Shown here: positions 1 through 11,316 of the stretch, in pieces
Numbering within the stretch: the stretch's first letter is position 1
Layout of the letters: every line of letters begins with the position of its first letter
NCBI GenBank assembly: GCA_028583415.1
Contig: CM053270.1
Location: 7,386,342 to 7,450,341, forward strand
Length of the DNA stretch: 64,000 nt
From: Protea cynaroides
Lineage: Eukaryota; Streptophyta; Magnoliopsida; Proteales; Proteaceae
Direction of reading: 5' to 3'
The notes under the pieces: generated by a model
What the model was told of the DNA's origin: nothing
Seen by the model: the letters and a program-made list of their open reading frames with translations, nothing else
Database searches by the model: none
Translations under genes and position numbers: made by a program

Positions 1-617
1 TCCACTATTTTACAAGGTTTTACCTCAAATGTCAGATCTTTGCCCAATTGAGGTGGTTCCACTTCCAATACGTGATTTGTGTCCATCACATACTTCTTCA
101 GCATTGATACATGGAACACATCATGTACGTTTGACAGAGATGGGGAGCACGAGTTGGTAGGCCACTGCTCCACATTTCTTTAGTATCTCATATGGTCCAC
201 GTATCGGGGACTCAGTTTTCACTTATTCCCAAATCGTCGCAACCTGCATAGGGGTGATATCTTCAAGAAGACCTTATCTCCTATTGTGAACTCCAGCTGT
301 TTCTGCAGTACATCATGGTAGTTCTTTTGTCGTGATTGGGCTGCTTTTATTCTCTCCCGTATCACTTCCACCACCTGGCAAGTTCTTGTACTATTTCCAG
401 CCCTACGATCCTTTTTTCCCCAACTTCTTCCCAGAATAACGAGGTATGCCACTTCTTTCCATATAATGCTTCATAAGGGGACATCCCAATTGTTGCCTGG
501 TAGATATTATTGAGGGCGAATTCCATCATAGCTACCTTCTCATCCCATGCACCTTGGAAGTCGATAATACAGGCACGGAGCATGTGGGCACCACTAGTGC
601 TGAAGAACCTTGAAGTC
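1..617 (-). pseudogene. Ty3/gypsy pol fragment (integrase C-terminal half)
   Basis: Read on the minus strand, this encodes the end of a retroviral-type integrase. Visible words are GAWDEKVAMMEFALNN, YQATIGMSPYEALYGKK and, further down, FTIGDKVFLKISP followed by a GPY/F-like stretch (GPYEILKKCG, AYQLVLP, HDVFHVSMLKK). These are typical of Tekay/Del-like chromoviruses and match the same part of the full-length element at 15689-27734. Two reading frames overlap at 362-452, so at least one frameshift is present, and stops occur below 219. The fragment runs off the left edge. On its upstream side it is joined near 605-617 directly to an LTR fragment with no gag or protease between, so a large internal deletion has taken place. 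Confidence 0.85.
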
Positions 618-2137
618 GACAATAGGCTTCGTCAAATACCCGCATAGGTTTACGTATTTATTGACATAAATTGTATTATGTTAGTTAAATATCTTTTAAA
701 CCTGCATAGGCATACTCTAAATGCCACTATGCAGGTCTCAAGATAAGTCGGGACCCCAATGGTTGGTCCCCAAAGGATCTACCTAGGCGTACTAGCCAAC
801 AGTGGCCGAGGCAATGGATGGTCCCAGGGGATGTACCTCCGGAATTAACCGCTGATTAATCCTTATGGTTTTTAGTTAAAGCTGAGCCGGAGGATCAAGC
901 ATCTAGCTCATCATCCAGATGCTTACCTATCATAACATAAGGTTCACAGAGAGTAAGGCGGAGGCACTACCGGATGATCGTGTATCCAGCTTCGCCTCCG
1001 GCTTAGCCTTATTTGGAACAGAAAGCCTTATGTGAGTAAGGCAGAGGTACTGATGGATGATCATGCATCTGAATCTACCTCCGGCTCCACCTCCGATTTC
1101 GGTTCCTAAATACCTAAGTAAGTTAAGTGTGGGGCATGCCGGTAGATGCATCCACCGGTTCCATCCGCCAGCTTAGCACAAGACCAAAAGCAAGTTAAGG
1201 GTGGGGTATTCTGGTGGACACATCCGTCAATTCATTAGCCAGTTTGAGCCCCTATCTCAACTAGTTCGGAGCAGGGTGCAAGGCTTGTCCCTGCTGCTGG
1301 CTTGGGTCCGCCGGTTCATTAAGGAACTAGGGTTTGGCCGAGGAAGATGAAGTGAAAGTTGGTGATTTGATGACCCAATTCACTTACTTCCACAATAGGA
1401 TGGTGGGGAACATTTTCCCCACCCTTGTTGGTCATTTTATAGTAAACAACACCTCCATTGGAGGTGGGGGTAACCTATGTTGATTCTAGGGTTTCAAGCT
1501 CACCTTTAATGGTGGCCATTATTGTAACCAAACACCACCATCAATGTTGGCTATTAACACAAGACAAGGAGAGGGATGGAGAAACCTACTTGAATGGAAA
1601 GAGGTTCGAGGGCTTGAGCTTGAGCTTCTCCAAGTTCTCCTCCAAGAGCCTAGCAGCCACCTTCTTCAATCCCTCCAAATAGCTAAAACCCAAATAAGGG
1701 TTTTAGCCCTTATTTATAGGAAAGATGGAAGAGAAAAAGAGACCCGTATGCGTAAGCCGGCAGCAAGGAGCTAAGTGGCTCATCCACTGGATGTGCCTCT
1801 GGTTTGTGCCTCCGATTTGTGCTGCCGGTTGTGCCTCCAGTTTGTTGCCACTGGTTGCTACTGCCGGTTGGGCATAAAACTTGTCCCTAGCTTTGGTTTC
1901 TCAGGCCCAATGCGTTGGAAGGCACGCTGGACCCACTTATGTTCCACTAAACTAATTAATGTCCAGCTAGAGTTCTTTACTTAGATGTATCCATACCTAC
2001 GTTCCACTACACTAATTAACGTCCAGCTAGAGTTCTTTACCTAGATGTATCCATCGGGTCTGTTACCTGTCGACGTGGTAAAACTCGATGCGTACGACGG
2101 TCTAAATTGGTAGGAAAATTTGGGGGCATGTCTTACA
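605..2137 (-). mobile_element. Truncated LTR of the CCGCCGGCT-rich family
   Basis: This stretch is diverged from, but clearly homologous to, 10020-11275 and 46380-47651: the shared words are GGCTTCGTCAA, ATACCCGCATAGGTT and TTGGTCCCC in the same order. Read on the minus strand the LTR would begin at 2137 (TGTAAGACATGCC) and run towards 605, where it meets the pol fragment. A TATTTATA on the plus strand at 1711-1718 gives a minus-strand TATA box. The GC-rich part (850-1330 and 1740-1880) is full of short CCGCCGG/CCGGCGG-like words. Confidence 0.7.
1711..1718 (-). promoter_or_regulatory. TATA box of the truncated LTR
   Basis: TATAAATA on the minus strand, in the same relative place as the TATA boxes of the related LTRs at 10969-10976 and 15998-16005. 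Confidence 0.5.
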
Positions 2138-2274
2138 ATAACGAACCGGCACAATATATTCTAACTTAATTAAATATGCCGTTTTAAAGTTTCAATGTTA
2201 TAAAATTCGATGACTAAGTGGTCCGATTGGAGTGTCAGGAGGCTGGGTTCCATCCTGACCATTGACCTACTCTA

Positions 2275-2587
2275 TTCTTGAGCTCTCTCAGGTTGTTCGG
2301 TCAGAGTCACCGGTCTAACAGTCGTGCGACCGGTCAGTCTGACCGGTGCGTTTCAGAGAGCCACTGGCCCTGTGCAGTTGGACATTTGATCAGACCTAAT
2401 GGTAGCGTTGTGCAACTGAACAGCCTAATTCTCCCTCTATGAATAGATTTGTGGGGTTTTAAATTTTAAAACCCCCTTCTCCTTATGTAGTTGGAGTCCC
2501 TTGATGCCTCCGGAGTCGAAGATTTTACTTTCGATGCTCCCAAAAGCCAGTCCAACATCGTCCATCATGGCATTCTTCGCCTCAAAG
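2275..2587 (+). promoter_or_regulatory. Candidate promoter and first non-coding exon of the E2 extra gene
   Basis: ACCGGTC-type words cluster at 2300-2350, followed by an AT-rich TTTTAAATTTTAAAA at about 2458-2474 and a pyrimidine-rich leader. The leader ends in a good splice donor (CAAAG then GTATGT) at 2587/2588. The same order of GC-rich palindromic words, leader, donor, intron and ATG is seen in E1 (20500 down to 19621) and E3 (14282-15236). No clean TATAAA is present, so the start site is uncertain. Confidence 0.4.
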
Positions 2588-3184
2588 GTATGTAACCTCA
2601 TTCACATCCTTTATTCTTACACCTAGGGTTTCAAGAAACCTTAGATTTTATCTATTTGGGGATTTTCTTCCTTGTTCTTCTCCATTTATCCATTAAATCA
2701 TACACAATGCTTCTCGGTGCTAGTCCCTCCATCTATGATGTTTTATGATTGCTAACATTGAGCGCTTCATTTCGTTTTCTTTCCAAAAGAAACAAGATTT
2801 CATCTTTGGGTTTATATCCCCTTTTTGGGTTTGAGTTTGAATGATCAATCTCTTTGTTTTATATCCTCAATTTGGTAAATCACACTTGCTTGCATAGCAT
2901 GGTTTTGCAGTTCTTATGTGATTATGATGCATGTTAGCCTTTGACATTATACTTTCATGATTGGTTTAGGTATTCATGCACTCCATGCTTTGTGTATTGG
3001 GTCTCAAACGAATCCCTTAATGATTTGAGATAACAATCATAGGATTCTTGGCACGGTGGTGGTCATAATGCTATGGTTTTGGTCCATTCCATGTTAACAC
3101 CAACGTGATGAACTCTTTGAAATTTGGTGACCATGTCTATTTTATATATTGAATGTGCCTTCTTTTTGCTCTTTGTTTTTGCAG
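2588..3184 (+). other. 5'-UTR intron of the E2 extra gene
   Basis: The segment opens with GTATGT and closes with TTTGTTTTTGCAG at 3184. Six bases later comes the ATG (3190) of the extra gene. The inside is T-rich, as expected for a plant intron. E1 and E3 have an intron at the same place. Confidence 0.6.
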
Positions 3185-3871
3185 GATAAATGGCGCTAAG
3201 GCGAGAGACTCCTAGTCGTGGCAGAAGGAATCCAGTGCCATTGAATGAGTACCACTTCCATTCCTTAAAAGCACAAGCTTCGTTCTCGTGGTATGAGAAC
3301 AAGGTAGTAAAGGCTGGAAGGCTTGTGAATTTCACAGAATTATAGCGATTCGATGTTCAGGATGCTTTCAATGCCATAGGGTGGTCGCCAGTGCTGCAGT
3401 ACCGGGTCGTTACTCGTCCCGAATTGGTTCGACTCTTCTACTGCAATTTGAGGGTTGAGGATGGCTTGGGGGGCTTTGACTCGGTACGAGACCTATGCAT
3501 CACCAACAAGTTAAAAGGGGTGACATCTCCTATAACACAGAGCAGTTGGCTGGTTTGCTGGGTATTCCGATGGCTGGAGAGGTGGCATGTCACACCCCAA
3601 TTCTGATCCAACCAGAATGGTGTGAGTGAACCGTCATTGAACCAACGGTTCACACCAGGATCTCGAATAGGCCGTGTCCACTCATACAAACCATTACACA
3701 TAACCACAATCAATTATATAAATATACATCGGAAGACTTTAAATAAAATGAACTGAGTATCTATTGATAACTTAAATAAATATCCAATTATCCAAATTCA
3801 AACACATAAATTAATATCATTACATCCCTTTAATCCAATAAAAAATAAGGAAATTAAATAAAGAAAACAAC

Positions 3872-4005
3872 TCAAAGGTATACGTAGAAAGGGCACTCGC
3901 ATGAAGCGTCATGCTCGTCCTCTCCTGCCTGTACGTCCAACGCCGCAACACCACCATACACAGGAGCATTCATATAGTCGTCAACAGTGTAACCTGCATC
4001 AACAT
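3872..4005 (-). CDS. LTR-encoded conserved segment with Cys-rich end (solo LTR copy)
   Basis: Directly after the 3' splice-site-like GTTTTTAG the minus strand reads open in phase 1 for 44 codons including the stop. Visible words are VDAGYTVDDYMNAP, VYGG, HDASCECPF and a final YVYL. It has exactly the length of the E1 copy (17628-17761). By hand I count 18 base differences between the two, 12 of them at third codon positions, and no indel. That pattern argues for selection on a protein. There is no ATG at its head, so it must be joined to an upstream exon, which I cannot fix. The function is unknown. Confidence 0.5.
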
Positions 4006-5605
4006 CTAAAAACAATGTACGTACAAAGGGTGAGCTCACAACACAGCTCAGTAAGACAATCAGACAGTTTCACAATATTATGCATGAGTAACAATCATTT
4101 TATGCTGTGGTCTGGTTTTAAGTTTGCAATGTGCTATAGAAAGGTTTGGTGGCTCCCGCACCTCTATACACGAGTGTGTGGCACCTCATGGATCACACCC
4201 CCATTGGCCCACATGCACCCATCATGGAATAGAGATAGAGCTAAGATACCCACGTATCTCCCCTGATACTCTACCCATACCAGTACCTAAGCCCCTACTG
4301 GCCAGGGCTCGCAAACTGGGCTTGCAACTAACCAATCCTATATGTCATCAATGTATGCTCTATCCCAGCACAGCCATCTATGGCATAGAGATAGAGCTAA
4401 GGCATTCCCACACCTCCCCTGATGCCCTATCCGCAACTAACCCACTAGGATAGAAACAATACGCAGGTAGACCCTATCCCAACATAACTCCCTACGGCAT
4501 AGAGATAGAGCTAAAGCATCGTGGACAAGCCAGCGTCGACTCAGAATCCACAGTACCACATAACAATGGCCGGGACAACATCAATATCGGAGACCACCGT
4601 ACCACGACCTTCCCCTGATGCCCCACCCGTACTGAGCATGTTAAGACAGAATACTACAAAAGGTGCTAATGTGAAGAGCGATCCCAGGCCCATGCCCCAC
4701 TCCACACACTAACGAAAACAATCACATGCCTAACAATCACATCCTATCAATGCATGAACAGTAATAACAACTGAAAGTAAAGGATGGCATGTGAATATGC
4801 ATAAACAACACATCTCATATAATCAGGTGATTAACAACAATTTACTGTCTCTTAATTATTAGGTTTAAGTCAGATTCCCTTACCTGACGCTCGTTGGTTA
4901 GCTTGCTCCACGTCGCAAGATCCAAACGGCAAGTCACAAAGTCCTACAATATTATTAGGGTTTCATTAAAATAACATTCTTAGAGTTTCATGTTGGTCGG
5001 ACACCAACATAGATTACAAAATACCCTCACAGAGCTGACCGGTGGCATGTACCGGTCGCAGCTCTGTGGGAAAGACTGGTGACCGGTATGGTCAGCCGGT
5101 CCCCACAGACAACCTCCCGAGAGATAGCGGTCGCAACATACCGATCGCACTATGTGCAACCGGTATAGTCGACCGGTATGTCTCCGGAAGACCATACATG
5201 GGTTTTTCTACTGTCGACGATCATCCTCCATGGATTTTCAGGGTTTCTCCTATCCATTCTAAGTCTAGGCTTTGAGTTAGAGTTATCCCCAACTCATTCA
5301 AGTCTTATTTCGATGAATATCATCTCGAAACTCAAATCTAAGGTTTGACGGCAACTTAGGGTTTATTGGCCAATTTAGGGTTTTAGATCAATACCTACTT
5401 TGCATGGTATTGATCCACCTACACAACTAACATAGGGTAAGAAGATGGATTCAAACACTTACCGTTGACTGGCGTAATGAGAGCATCGTCGAACGGTAAT
5501 GGCGGCACCTCCTTCTTCTTCCTAGCCCCTTCTCCTTTCCAACCTCTTTCTCTTCTCTAGGGTTTGTGAGAGACAATGGAAAGGATTTGAGGAGGTTTAA
5601 GGGTG

Positions 5606-5613
5606 TATTTATA
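5606..5613 (-). promoter_or_regulatory. TATA box of solo LTR
   Basis: TATAAATA on the minus strand about 310 bases into the LTR, the same place as in E1. Confidence 0.6.
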
Positions 5614-6162
5614 GGCTAGAAATAGGGTTTAGTAACCCTACTAGGATTAGGAAACTTCTAGGATTCGAAATCAGGAAAGCGGGACCCGCAGAGACCAATT
5701 TCTAGATTCCCGCACATAGCTGCGCAGGCCATACCGGTCGACCGGTACCAAGACCGGTACCATCGACCGGTATACCTAAAATCAGGTATAATTGGTCGAC
5801 TTCGGTCCGATTTTGTACCTGTTTGTTATCCGCTTGCCCCGTCTGGCCCGGTGATGATCGGAAGACCTGTCATGACACAAAACCAAGGTTTAGACCGGGT
5901 TTTCAGAGTGCGGGTCTTACATGGCATTTAGTGAACTAAAAGAGAAGGACTTCCTCACTGAATGACAACGGTAGGAGATTTGGAGTCTCCTTCTGAAACC
6001 AGGGCAGGTACACCAAACGATAAATTACCACCCTGTCAAGAGTTTACTGCCAGATTCTTCAGCACAACATCCTTTCCTAGGGCGGCCACTACAACGAGGT
6101 CTCATCCTTTCGCCAGTACTTTACTGCATCTTGACACATCATCACATGTGCTTTCCATACGT

Positions 6163-6566
6163 CTTGATGTGGCAAATAATCGTGGTGGTGGAGTGTGATT
6201 GGGCAGGTAATCTGCCCTATGGTAAGTTGTTGACATCTTTGTTTGCATTGCTTGGTGTTGACGTTGCAGATGACTATGCCTTCGATGAGATAGTAGCCTC
6301 TGACTCTGACTGGATTGTAATTCGTAAGATGAGATTGCATGATGAAGTCAACAGCGATTAGGAGCTTGATGTGGCAAATAATCGTGGTGGTGGAGTGTGA
6401 TTGGGCAGGTAATCTGCCCTATGGTAAGTTGTTGACATCTTTGTTTGCATTGCTTGGTGTTGACGTTGCAGATGACTATGCCTTCGATGAGATAGTAGCC
6501 TCTAACTCTGACTGGATTGTAATTCGTAAGATGAGATTGCATGATGAAGTCAACAGCGATTAGGAG
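6163..6566 (+). repeat. 202-bp tandem duplication in the E2 extra gene
   Basis: Two direct copies, 6163-6364 and 6365-6566, start with CTTGATGTGGCAAATAATCG. I see one base difference between them (G versus A in the GCCTCT(G/A)ACTCTG stretch, near 6302 and 6504). The unit covers the NLPYGKLLTSLFALLGVDV part of the extra gene, so this block occurs twice in the reading frame. Confidence 0.9.
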
Positions 6567-7316
6567 TTGGAGGCTAGCCCACATCCTAGAGGCACGGTTT
6601 CTACACAGGCTGATGCTGCGGTAGACGCTAGAGAGAGACAGGAAGAGCCTGTTAGGATAAAGACGGAGGACCCACCAGCTACTGGTCGTGGTTTTACTGT
6701 AAGTCCCTCTCATGCACCAGTTTCCCTTGATTCTCTGAGTGCACCGATGATTGATGGCAGAATCCAAGACTTTCGAGCAAATCATCAAGAGCATGGCCAA
6801 TCAATGGAGTTTCAGTTACACCGTCTCCAACGTGCCCAATTTGCTACATCTACTCAGACCAACGCTCTTCAAAGGTAATTGAGGTGGCAGAGAGAAGCAC
6901 TCGTGGGAGCGGGCATCATCGCTGCAACTGACTCTAATGAGGATGAGGCACCTACTCCTTCCCCAGTACAGCCTCTACAACACCCTGGTCAACAGTTGCT
7001 TTCTTTACATATGAATCTTATCCTTCTAAGTTTTGATAAGGTAATGGTCTAGTTTGTGGACCATACCATACTTTGATGTCTTATGTCACCATTCAATCTT
7101 TACTTTTCTCTATTTATAATATCTAGCACCCACTTCTAAAATTTAGATCTTTAATATTACAGTTTATGCTCTTGTTAGTGTCACACCTATCTAAGGTAAT
7201 CAGCTAGACATCTATTTTTCTCCATTCTTATTAAAGCCTTTATTTTCCTAAGTCTCAATTTCATTGGACCAGTGGTTCTGCACTTGGCCAGGTTGGTGTG
7301 ATAGCAGAGCCTTTCA

Positions 7317-7328
7317 GCTCTGATACCA
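7317..7328 (-). other. Primer-binding site of E2 (initiator tRNA-Met)
   Basis: The minus strand reads TGGTATCAGAGC, a perfect 12-base match to the usual plant retrotransposon primer site for tRNA-iMet. It lies about four bases inside the LTR end at 7332. Confidence 0.9.
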
Positions 7329-7679
7329 ACTTACCACACCCCCATTTTTAGTCCAACTGGAGGTACAGTCAAACCGTCAACGAACTGGCTCAACCTTCCC
7401 CATAATCACGAAAAACCATGTTCATCACAACCAACTACCACATACAAAATCACATAACCACAAATCAGAGTATAAATAAAATAGCAAAAGACATTATTAA
7501 ATGAAACCGAGATTTTCTAATGTTAAATAAAATAATATCATCTCATATTTAAACCATTGTATCAAAACATAACCATAATAGTAACTCTTGCCATCCAACA
7601 ACATCAGTATATACTACTGGCATTTTAAACTGAAAATAAAACTAAACTAGCATAACTATGGAGAATAGCAATACTCCGT

Positions 7680-7816
7680 CTAGCCGAAGATGCAGTCATC
7701 GCACTCGCATAGTTCACCATGTCCTTCTTCATCAGCTACCCAAGTCTCCAAGTGGGCAAGGTTAGAGATCACTGGTGCACTAACAAAGTCTTCAATAATA
7801 GTTCTTGCATCATCAA
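7680..7816 (-). CDS. LTR-encoded conserved segment with Cys-rich end (E2 copy)
   Basis: After the splice acceptor CTCTTTTTAG the minus strand is open in phase 1 for 45 codons: DDARTIIEDFVSAP, then a diverged middle, then LCECDDCIFG and a TAG stop. Against the E1 copy it keeps the D-rich start, the xDxxxAP word, the CEC-xx-C tail and the position of the stop, although the surrounding DNA is hardly alignable. No local ATG. Confidence 0.5.
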
Positions 7817-9245
7817 CTAAAAAGAGATACAATCATGAGGTGAGCTCCTCAACCTGAGCTCAATGAGAAATAGTACATGCAAGCAGGCATAAATGCATGA
7901 AATGACATTCAAGATTTGGTCTGGTATAATGTTTGTTATACGTTATGGAAGAAGTTAACCACACTCCCAGAGATCGTCCAACTTTCCATGCGTAAGAGTG
8001 AATGGGCACCCGGTAGTCCTACCCAGTAGACCCTACCACAGCCACACAACTCCCAATCGTGGGCTTGATACATGACAGCCCTAGTCGGCGATGCTACAAT
8101 GAACACCACTATGTCACCATCCTCACACAGCGTCCAAACTCTGCTAGGATACTTAGTAATGTAAAGCAGTGTCCATGTGGTCAACCAGTCCGACGGTCTC
8201 ATAACCCACCATTATGAAATCCCACAAAGATTAAATAGACATCATGCTTTCACAGACAATCTTAACAAAAGTAATGCATATGCATGGATAGTTATCATAG
8301 ATATTGGATGGCATGTTATTCACACAATATGCAACACAGACATGTAAGGGTAATTAAAAATACTTCATAAAATAAAGTCAAACTATCCCTCACTTGGTGA
8401 GTGAGATCTACGCGCCCTCTACACAATAGAGGTTTGCCTTGACTCACTCACACTTGTACCTACATTAATATTAGGTTCATTAGATACCACATGGTTGTTA
8501 TTTAATAGACGGTTAGTAATCACCGATGATGTTCAGCGTTTGACGTTTGTGTGGTATCAATATGTATCAACACCCATCGTCATAAGCCCGGTCTTATACC
8601 TTACTGGGCTTGACCAGTTGGACTATACTCCAACTGGTTCTCCTCTGGATAGGACCCAGATCTCTCAAGAAGTGTCCAAAGGTATGTCCGATCGTACATG
8701 TCTGCGATCGGACCCATCCACCGAACACTCACAGTTACGTAGCGTACTGGGAGACCCCAGGTCATGTCCGATTACACCAGATGTGCAACCAGACCTCCCT
8801 TTGGACTTGCTGTTGGACAACCTCCATTGCAGGTCCGAAGTTGGGTATTTGGTCCGATTATTAGGGTTAACTTTCAGTCTTTTTTTCATGGTTGGATCCA
8901 TTCCTAGCCGGCATGTGGTATGTTTATCGGATGTAAATTATACTTCCGTTTAGGATGAGTCTTAGGGTTTATTCGAAGGTTTAACCACAGTCTACTGTAG
9001 GCTTCACATTGTTTCTTTACGAGAGATGGTTGGGAAACCATTCACGGATGTTTGGGAGTGAGGCCTTTCCTTACCCTTTTGAGAAGACAAACTTTCTCTA
9101 GACTGTACACTCCGTTAACTACCATTAAAGGGGAAGGGAAGCTTACCGGTTAGGTTGGTCGCAAGTTGAATGAACCGAGCTTGTCGTCTCTTGGTTTTTC
9201 CTCTCACACAGCTTCTCCCTCCACTCTCTTTCTTACTCTCTCTCT

Positions 9246-9268
9246 TCTCTCTCTCTCTCTCTCTCTCT
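9246..9268 (+). repeat. CT microsatellite
   Basis: A run of about eleven TC/CT units in the leader part of the E2 LTR. Confidence 0.9.
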
Positions 9269-9777
9269 GGATGCGTCAGAAGTATTCTAGGGTATTGTGA
9301 GATTACACGCATAAGGGAAAGGATTAAATTAGATTTAGAGTTCCCCTCTTAGAGTGGGACTATCCCTAGGATTCCTTGGGGAATATTCTTGCCACTTGTC
9401 GTCTTGTGAGGAGTTGGGGCAACTAATCCCCTCCTCATACGAGATTTGGTGGGTTAAGGGTTTATCCCAGGTGAGTTTAAGGTGGATGAGAAAGGAATAT
9501 TCCTTTCTCCCGTCTTTGGGTCTATTTCAGAGCATCCGACCTGTTAGAGCCAAGCCCGTAAGTGGTCCAGTTGGAAACAGCAACACGGCACCTTCAACTG
9601 GACAGGGTGGTTTTTCCCTGTCTTAAGGTCCGATTTGGGTTATCTTCCAAGTTGTACCTGATTTCGATGCCACACGCGTCGACGAAGCCGCCATTGGTTC
9701 GACCGGTTCACATTAGGAAGACCTGTTATGAGCTGAAAGTTTTAATTAGGCCAGGTTTTTAGTGTGTGGGCCATACA

Positions 9778-11275
9778 GTTTGTGTAACCATGCGTCATTG
9801 GTCCCCTTGGTACCTGCATGTCGTACAGACTAAACACATCATCCATCCATCCAAAGCATACATAGTTGTTATTATGCAAATGCATGCTTAGATATACTAT
9901 TACAATTATGGTATGTTATCATGACACAACATGGCACAGACATACATAAATGTCCTAAGTCTATAGACCCAACCCTTAACCTATAGGCACACAAGTGCTA
10001 CAAAACCAAGAAGCTGGCAGTAGGCTTCGTCAATACCCGCATAGGTTGACCTATTTATGTGTATAAGTTTTATTATGTTAGTTAGGAAACTTTTAAACCA
10101 GCATGGAGATGTTTTAAATATCCTAATATGGGTCCCAAGGCAAGCTGAGAACCCTACAATTGGTCCCCGAAGGATCTAACTAGGCAAACAGGCTTTCAGT
10201 AGCCAAGGCGGCAGATTGTACCAACAGAAGGTGTCGCCGGTTTTACTTGCTGGCTGGGCCTTATAAACCTACTATGAGTGAGGCGGTAGATCAAGTCGGA
10301 GGATCATTTCGCCGGCTCTGGGGTGCCGCTAACTCCCAAAAAAATGGCCTAAGCCTGCCCCTTATGGTTAATCGGCCCTAAGAGCTTAGTTGGGGGATGT
10401 TATCCGGCGGTATGTGCAGCAGACTTATCCGCCGGCTGAGCTCACCTAATAATTCATCTAAGTGAGGGGCCTGGTAGAGGATGGGAGCCTTACTGGCCCC
10501 ATCTGCTAGCTAGACCATACTAGGTCTATTATCTGGAGCCGGGGCAAGGGTCATGCCCCATCTGCCGGCTGAGTCTAAGAAACCAGACTCAGTGGGGAAG
10601 ATGAAGCTTTCTTAGGGAGATTTTCCTCCCCAACATCTTCCATTAGTGAACAAATGGTGGGAAATATATTCCCTACCCTTAGTAGTCATATTAGAGCCAC
10701 CTCCATAGGAGGTGTGGGAAACCAAACCTAGATTGCAGGGTTTGACCTTGGCCTCCAATAATGGTGGCCATTAATGAAGGTCAAGCACCACCATTATTGG
10801 TGGCCGTTGATACAGTTATGAAGAAGGAAGGGTTAGTGGACTTACTTGGAGTGGATGAAGTCCACTTGAGCTCCAAGCTTCATCCCAAGCTCTCAAGCTC
10901 CCAAGCTCTCACACTAGCTCCTACTCTCACTCCTTCAGCAAAAGAGTAAATGAGAGTAAATGGGTTTATTTTTATAGACCCGAGGAGAGAGAAGGAGTAA
11001 GCTGTGTTGCCAAGCCAACGGCAAGGAGCCGGTTGGCTCATCCGCTGGTTGTGCCACCGACAGAGCTTAAGGGTAGCCCCAGACTTGGTGTTCTGGGCCC
11101 CACGCATTGGAATGCATGATGAGCCCATCTAAGGTCCATTTATATGCCCAAGGCTCAGTTAGAAGCTCCTTGTAAATGACCCAGTGTACCCATCAGGCAT
11201 GACAGTTGTCAGTGCAGGAAGATTCGGCACAAGGAAAATCCGAGTTGGTAGGGGATTCCGAGTGCGGATCTTACA
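9778..11275 (-). mobile_element. 3' LTR of E3 (CCGCCGGCT family), truncated
   Basis: On the minus strand it starts TGTAAGATCCGCACTCGG at 11275, right after a polypurine tract, and runs to 9778, where the E2 LTR begins. It is homologous to 46160-47651, which continues further, so about the last third of the LTR is missing here. A minus-strand TATA box (TATAAAAA) lies at 10976-10969. The GC-rich block at 10200-10560 is built of CCGCCGG and GCCGGCT words. Confidence 0.8.
10969..10976 (-). promoter_or_regulatory. TATA box of the E3 3' LTR
   Basis: TATAAAAA on the minus strand, about 300 bases into the LTR. Confidence 0.5.
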
Positions 11276-11292
11276 ATCCCCCCAACTAATAG
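11276..11292 (-). other. Polypurine tract of E3
   Basis: Read on the minus strand, TTAGTTGGGGGGATTG runs directly into the LTR start at 11275. Just upstream, AATTTCGGGGATGAAATTCC resembles the last codons of Tekay pol, as also seen at 25282-25300 (AATTTCGAGGCCGAAATTTC), although the rest of pol is missing. Confidence 0.7.
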
Positions 11293-11316
11293 GAATTTCA
11301 TCCCCGAAATTAAAGC

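Larger units (their letters stand above)
3588..5921 (-). mobile_element. Solo LTR of the E1 family
   Basis: The plus strand opens with TGTCACACCCCAATTC at 3588 and closes with GCGGGTCTTACA at 5921, the reverse of the E1 LTR ends. Length is 2334 bp against 2359 bp in E1. It is flanked by the 5-bp duplication TGGCA (3583-3587 and 5922-5926). It lacks internal sequence, so it is a solo LTR left by recombination. Inside are a minus-strand TATA box (5606-5613), three TAGCTCTATCTCTAT-type words on the minus strand, ACCGGTC clusters (5038-5185, 5733-5772) and an intact copy of the LTR-encoded segment at 4005-3872. Confidence 0.95.
3190..7052 (+). pseudogene. E2 extra gene (putative plant transposon protein family), interrupted
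   Basis: The reading frame starts MALRRETPSRGRRNP and continues through FSWYENKVV, ELVRLFYCNL, ITNKLKGV and QLAGLLGIP. These words align with the E1 copy (FSWFDDKSI, LVKHFYANL, YVRGV, LADLLGFP) and the E3 copy (LVRYFYCNL, LTNRVKGV). The domain resembles the plant-specific 'putative plant transposon protein' family (Pfam Transposase_32); this is recognition by eye, not a search. Damage includes a TAG near 3344, a one-base loss near 3523, the solo LTR 3588-5921 with duplicated TGGCA, several stops at 5962-6000, a 202-bp tandem duplication (6163-6566) and a TAA at about 6877. The C-terminal part is Pro/Gln-rich and acidic and ends at TAG 7050-7052. Relative to its host element the gene is antisense. 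Confidence 0.7.
2138..9777 (-). mobile_element. E2: 5' half of a Tekay-like LTR retrotransposon with antisense extra gene
   Basis: The element reads on the minus strand. Its 5' LTR is 7332-9777, the primer site is 7317-7328, and downstream of that lies an extra gene on the opposite (plus) strand, 3190-7052, with leader and intron at 2440-3184. The order LTR, primer site, antisense gene is the same as in the complete element E1. Gag and pol are missing because the element is cut at 2137 by another LTR fragment. A solo LTR of the E1 family (3588-5921) is nested in the extra gene. The LTR start TGTATGGCCCACAC and the neighbouring bases resemble the E1 LTR start TGTAAGACCCGCAC, so E1 and E2 are related lineages. 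Confidence 0.75.
7332..9777 (-). mobile_element. 5' LTR of E2
   Basis: The right end, read on the minus strand, is TGTATGGCCCACACACT at 9777. The left end at about 7332 is TTACCACACCCCC next to the primer site, slightly decayed from TGTCACACCCC. Length is about 2.4 kb, as in the E1 LTR. The LTR cuts the CCGCCGGCT-family LTR that continues at 9778. It carries the conserved LTR-encoded segment at 7816-7680 and a GA/CT run in the presumed leader. Confidence 0.75.

Noticed and set aside
7311..7330. Possible tRNA-Met gene remnant (GCTCTGATACCA)
   Set aside because: Only the 12-base primer complement is present next to LTR ends; there are no tRNA arms. The same holds at 36490-36501 and 47779-47790.
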